Origin: Bacillota bacterium
GTDB taxonomy: Bacteria > Bacillota > Clostridia > Oscillospirales > Acutalibacteraceae
Length of the DNA: 19,256 nt
Assembly (NCBI GenBank): GCA_023397245.1
Contig: JAEWUH010000259.1
Coordinates: 1-19,256, forward strand
Direction of reading: 5' to 3'
The notes below the pieces were generated by a model. The model was given only the letters and a program-made list of their open reading frames with translations. It searched no databases and was not told where the DNA came from. The position numbers and the translations under genes were made by a program. Positions within the stretch are counted from its first letter, which is position 1; each line of letters starts with the position of its first letter. Positions 17,532-19,256 of this stretch are shown one piece after another.

Positions 17532-17564
17532 AAGACCGTTTTCCTAGTGAAAACGGTCTTTTTG
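17532..17564 (+). terminator. Rho-independent terminator downstream of the tRNA fragment
   Basis: A perfect 12-bp stem, AAGACCGTTTTC (17532-17543) with GAAAACGGTCTT (17549-17560), and a 5-base loop are followed by a T-run on the plus strand. No plus-strand protein gene precedes it, so it probably ended the transcript of the former tRNA gene. On the minus strand it has no U-tract. Confidence 0.85.
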
Positions 17565-17892
17565 CATATTTATTTAGATTTATACAATACTTATCAGACC
17601 TTGAGTGCCATTTGTGCGACATTTTTAAGCAACGATTAGCAACGGATAGAAATAATTATACGTTGTGTTTGTAAGCACTAATATGTATCATTTGGATCTC
17701 TCTATATAAGATTGTTTTAGAACCAATGCTCATACCATGGATTACTATATGATGATTTGATACCCTGTAAATTTGTTGAAGTCATAGAATTAATATCCTT
17801 AGTTCGGAAACACATACAAACATTGTGTAATGTAAATAATATTTATCTTTACAGAAACTTGTACCACATTGCTGCGTCTATCTTTTTGTTAC
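17565..17892. other. Gene-free AT-rich stretch
   Basis: No open frame, RNA gene or strong hairpin was recognised here on either strand. It is visibly richer in A and T than the sequence left of 17220. It contains a short repeated AGCAACG near 17630-17645. On the minus strand it lies downstream of the truncated acetyltransferase but shows no convincing leftover of that protein's missing C-terminus. Confidence 0.6.
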
Positions 17893-18081
17893 TTAGCTCA
17901 TAGCATATGTTTCATCAGCAGAGAGAACATCTTTGATAATCTGCCGACTGTTTTCTACGTTGGTATGAACAGGCCAACCTGCAATGGGGCCCACGCGAGA
18001 GTCTTTTGCAAATTCATATAAACTTTCGGCATCGCTTTCGCTCCATGGACGAAGCATAAGTCTTTCTGTTTCCAATATCAT
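17893..18081 (-). pseudogene. Truncated GNAT acetyltransferase (RimJ/RimL-like N-terminus)
   Basis: Sixty-two codons starting MILETERLMLRPWSESDAES, the standard opening of RimJ/RimL-type N-acetyltransferases, then ending abruptly after ETYAMS with a stop. Family members are about 150-190 residues, so the acetyl-CoA binding half is missing and the product should be inactive. The start at 18081 is chosen because AAAGGA lies 9 bases upstream and the family normally begins MxLETERL; the frame could extend 12 codons upstream to 18117. The next frames downstream do not resume the fold, pointing to a deletion or recombination and not a simple point frameshift. It lies between the tRNA fragment and the intact acetyltransferase gene. 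Confidence 0.75.
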
Positions 18082-18131
18082 TGGATTAATTCCTTTCGAA
18101 TTTGATTTTATAGCCATCAGATCGTAATCGC

Positions 18132-18159
18132 AATAAATGTCATAAACATAATGCGCAGT
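18132..18159. repeat. Left copy of a 28-nt imperfect direct repeat
   Basis: Matches 19024-19051 at 25 of 28 positions in the same orientation; the core TCATAAACATAATG is identical. It sits upstream (minus strand) of the truncated acetyltransferase and downstream of the intact one, so the two copies bracket the 18205-18978 gene. Confidence 0.75.
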
Positions 18160-18204
18160 CGCTTTTGCTTCTATCTGCTAAGGTTTATGATTTTTAAATA
18201 ATAT

Positions 18205-18978
18205 TTACAGTAAAAACATCAGTTCTGTAATTTCATCTGTTTTTATAAATCCAAGCTTACGATACATTTCCTTAGCGGTATCTTCTTCATCGGTTAATAA
18301 ATAGATTGTCTGCGCCTTTCTTTCATATGCCAGAGTAATCAAATGCTTGAGTATACTAGTTCCGTATTTCTTTCGCTGTTCTCCGGGCAGAACTGTAAAA
18401 TCTTCTATTTTAGCTACGCCATTATGTAAGTACAGTTCACAAGCACCTACTGGTTTCTCATTATGATAGCAAATATAAGCATTTACATCGCTATCGTTTA
18501 AATAAACGCTGTTGTGTAGTGTTGCCCGTCTACGACAGAAATCTTCACCAAGCCTGTCCTTATCCAAGAGCAAATCATAATATGTTTTATGATCTGCCCT
18601 TTGGGAATTGTTTATCTGCAATACACTGCAATCGTCATTTCCCTTCAAATCCATATGCGTTTTTTGGTTAAGAATATAAAATCCAAGTTTGGTGATTTCG
18701 GGCTTTGGTGAAAACATAGAAGGCAAAACGTCATCGTCCATCGGAAAAGTAAACATTGCTTTACAGAAGTTCTGATGCTCGGCTATTCTCAGTGATATCT
18801 CATTCTGTATCAGTTCAAATATTCTGCTGTTATCCAGATGGTTTTTTATATAGGTAAAATTATGATCGTACATATCCGGCAACAAGCTATTCCGGTAACG
18901 CAATACATCTTGATCTTCAAAGCAATCACAAAAGCATTTCGAATAAGCAATTTCACAATCCAACAATTCGCTTTTCAT
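18205..18978 (-). CDS. GNAT-family N-acetyltransferase
   Basis: A 257-residue protein whose C-terminal half (about 165-257) is a GNAT domain. Strand YICYHNEKPVGACELYLHNG is followed by KIEDFTVLPGEQRKKYGTSI, whose QRKKYG matches the acetyl-CoA pyrophosphate-binding (Q/R)xxGxG/A motif. Later come TIYLLTDEED and the closing MYRKLGF motif. The N-terminal half is less conserved and may be a degenerate second GNAT-like or substrate-recognition domain. It probably transfers an acetyl group from acetyl-CoA to an amine in the cytoplasm; the substrate is unknown. AGAGG lies 9 bases upstream of the chosen ATG. The gene is AT-rich compared with the left part of the window and is flanked by the 28-nt direct repeats, which hints at separate acquisition. 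Confidence 0.87.
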   Translation of the reverse strand: MKSELLDCEIAYSKCFCDCFEDQDVLRYRNSLLPDMYDHNFTYIKNHLDNSRIFELIQNEISLRIAEHQNFCKAMFTFPMDDDVLPSMFSPKPEITKLGFYILNQKTHMDLKGNDDCSVLQINNSQRADHKTYYDLLLDKDRLGEDFCRRRATLHNSVYLNDSDVNAYICYHNEKPVGACELYLHNGVAKIEDFTVLPGEQRKKYGTSILKHLITLAYERKAQTIYLLTDEEDTAKEMYRKLGFIKTDEITELMFLL

Positions 18979-19023
18979 AGAATTTATCCTCTTTACATAT
19001 ATAACTCTAACAGTGACCTAATG

Positions 19024-19051
19024 AATGAATTTCATAAACATAATGTGCAGT
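19024..19051. repeat. Right copy of the 28-nt imperfect direct repeat
   Basis: Same orientation and 25 of 28 bases identical to 18132-18159. It lies about 45 bases upstream of the intact acetyltransferase start on the minus strand, in the promoter region, and downstream of the partial gene at the right edge. It could therefore be a duplicated regulatory site as easily as a recombination scar. Confidence 0.75.
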
Positions 19052-19121
19052 TTAAAGTGAAGGGGAGGCAACCCATCGTGCTCATTATGCGTCATACGTT
19101 CCAAAAGTGGAATCTATACCA

Positions 19122-19256
19122 TCATAGCCAAACCGCCCAATCGCCGTAATCAAAGGTACCGCTGCCATGATGTAGATTGCCATCTTCTTTCAATTGGCGG
19201 AAAGCATCTCGCATACGGATCAGAATCTCCGGCTGAATGTCCAGACTGTGATGAGC
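19122..19256 (-). CDS. Unidentified protein, C-terminal 44 residues (partial)
   Basis: An open frame enters from the right edge and ends at a TGA at 19122. The visible tail includes LDIQPEILIRMRDAFRQLK and ends GTFDYGDWAVWL. It is not recognised. Amphipathic helix-like spacing followed by an aromatic-rich end looks like real coding sequence, but without the rest of the protein no family or function can be given. It reads toward the acetyltransferase gene on the same strand, about 140 bases away. Confidence 0.45.
   Translation of the reverse strand, partial: AHHSLDIQPEILIRMRDAFRQLKEDGNLHHGSGTFDYGDWAVWL

Noticed and set aside
17600..17680. Possible integrase C-terminal remnant near the AGCAACG repeat
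   Set aside because: Only short frames broken by stops are present on both strands, with no recognisable catalytic motif.

Overview
The window looks like a piece of the chromosome of a Gram-positive anaerobe of the Clostridia, probably Oscillospirales/Ruminococcaceae-like. This rests on AGGAGG-type ribosome binding sites, a LytTR/GHKL two-component pair, a Firmicutes-style topoisomerase III, and a giant exported protein built from clostridial surface modules. The species assignment is inference. All recognisable protein genes lie on the minus strand. The one plus-strand RNA feature is a broken tRNA.

Layout from left to right. (1) 1-1750 holds a LytTR response regulator and, overlapping it by 4 bp, a GHKL sensor kinase that runs off the left edge. 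(2) 1970-2338 is a small DUF1232 membrane protein, and 2541-3515 is a serine hydrolase of the beta-lactamase/EstB class C fold. A long hairpin lies between them, and a promoter with an operator-like inverted repeat precedes the hydrolase. (3) 3779-14767, more than half the window, is one 3662-residue exported protein. In order it has a signal peptide, six atrophied-Ig repeats, a legume-type lectin domain, an invasin-like Ig domain, four more atrophied-Ig repeats, four SbsA-like Ig domains, a PKD domain, a long uncharacterised middle, a beta-propeller-like region, two CARDB domains, two more SbsA-like domains, a FIVAR-like helical segment and a two-part beta-rich C-terminus. It has its own promoter and terminator and is probably an adhesin, but no LPXTG or SLH anchor is visible. 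(4) 14992-17205 is DNA topoisomerase III (topB), with a near-consensus promoter and a strong terminator.

(5) From about 17360 the character changes. A promoter-like sequence leads into the 5' half of an initiator tRNA-Met gene that stops right after the anticodon loop (17450-17488). Unrelated AT-rich sequence and a plus-strand terminator follow. Further right are a truncated GNAT acetyltransferase remnant, an intact GNAT acetyltransferase bracketed by a 28-nt imperfect direct repeat, and the C-terminal tail of an unidentified gene. This right end resembles a recombination boundary or island edge.

Apart from the coupled two-component pair, the genes look like separate transcription units. Nothing in the window directly ties the two-component system to the giant adhesin. 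The strongest leads are the half initiator tRNA and the lectin-bearing giant protein without a known anchor.
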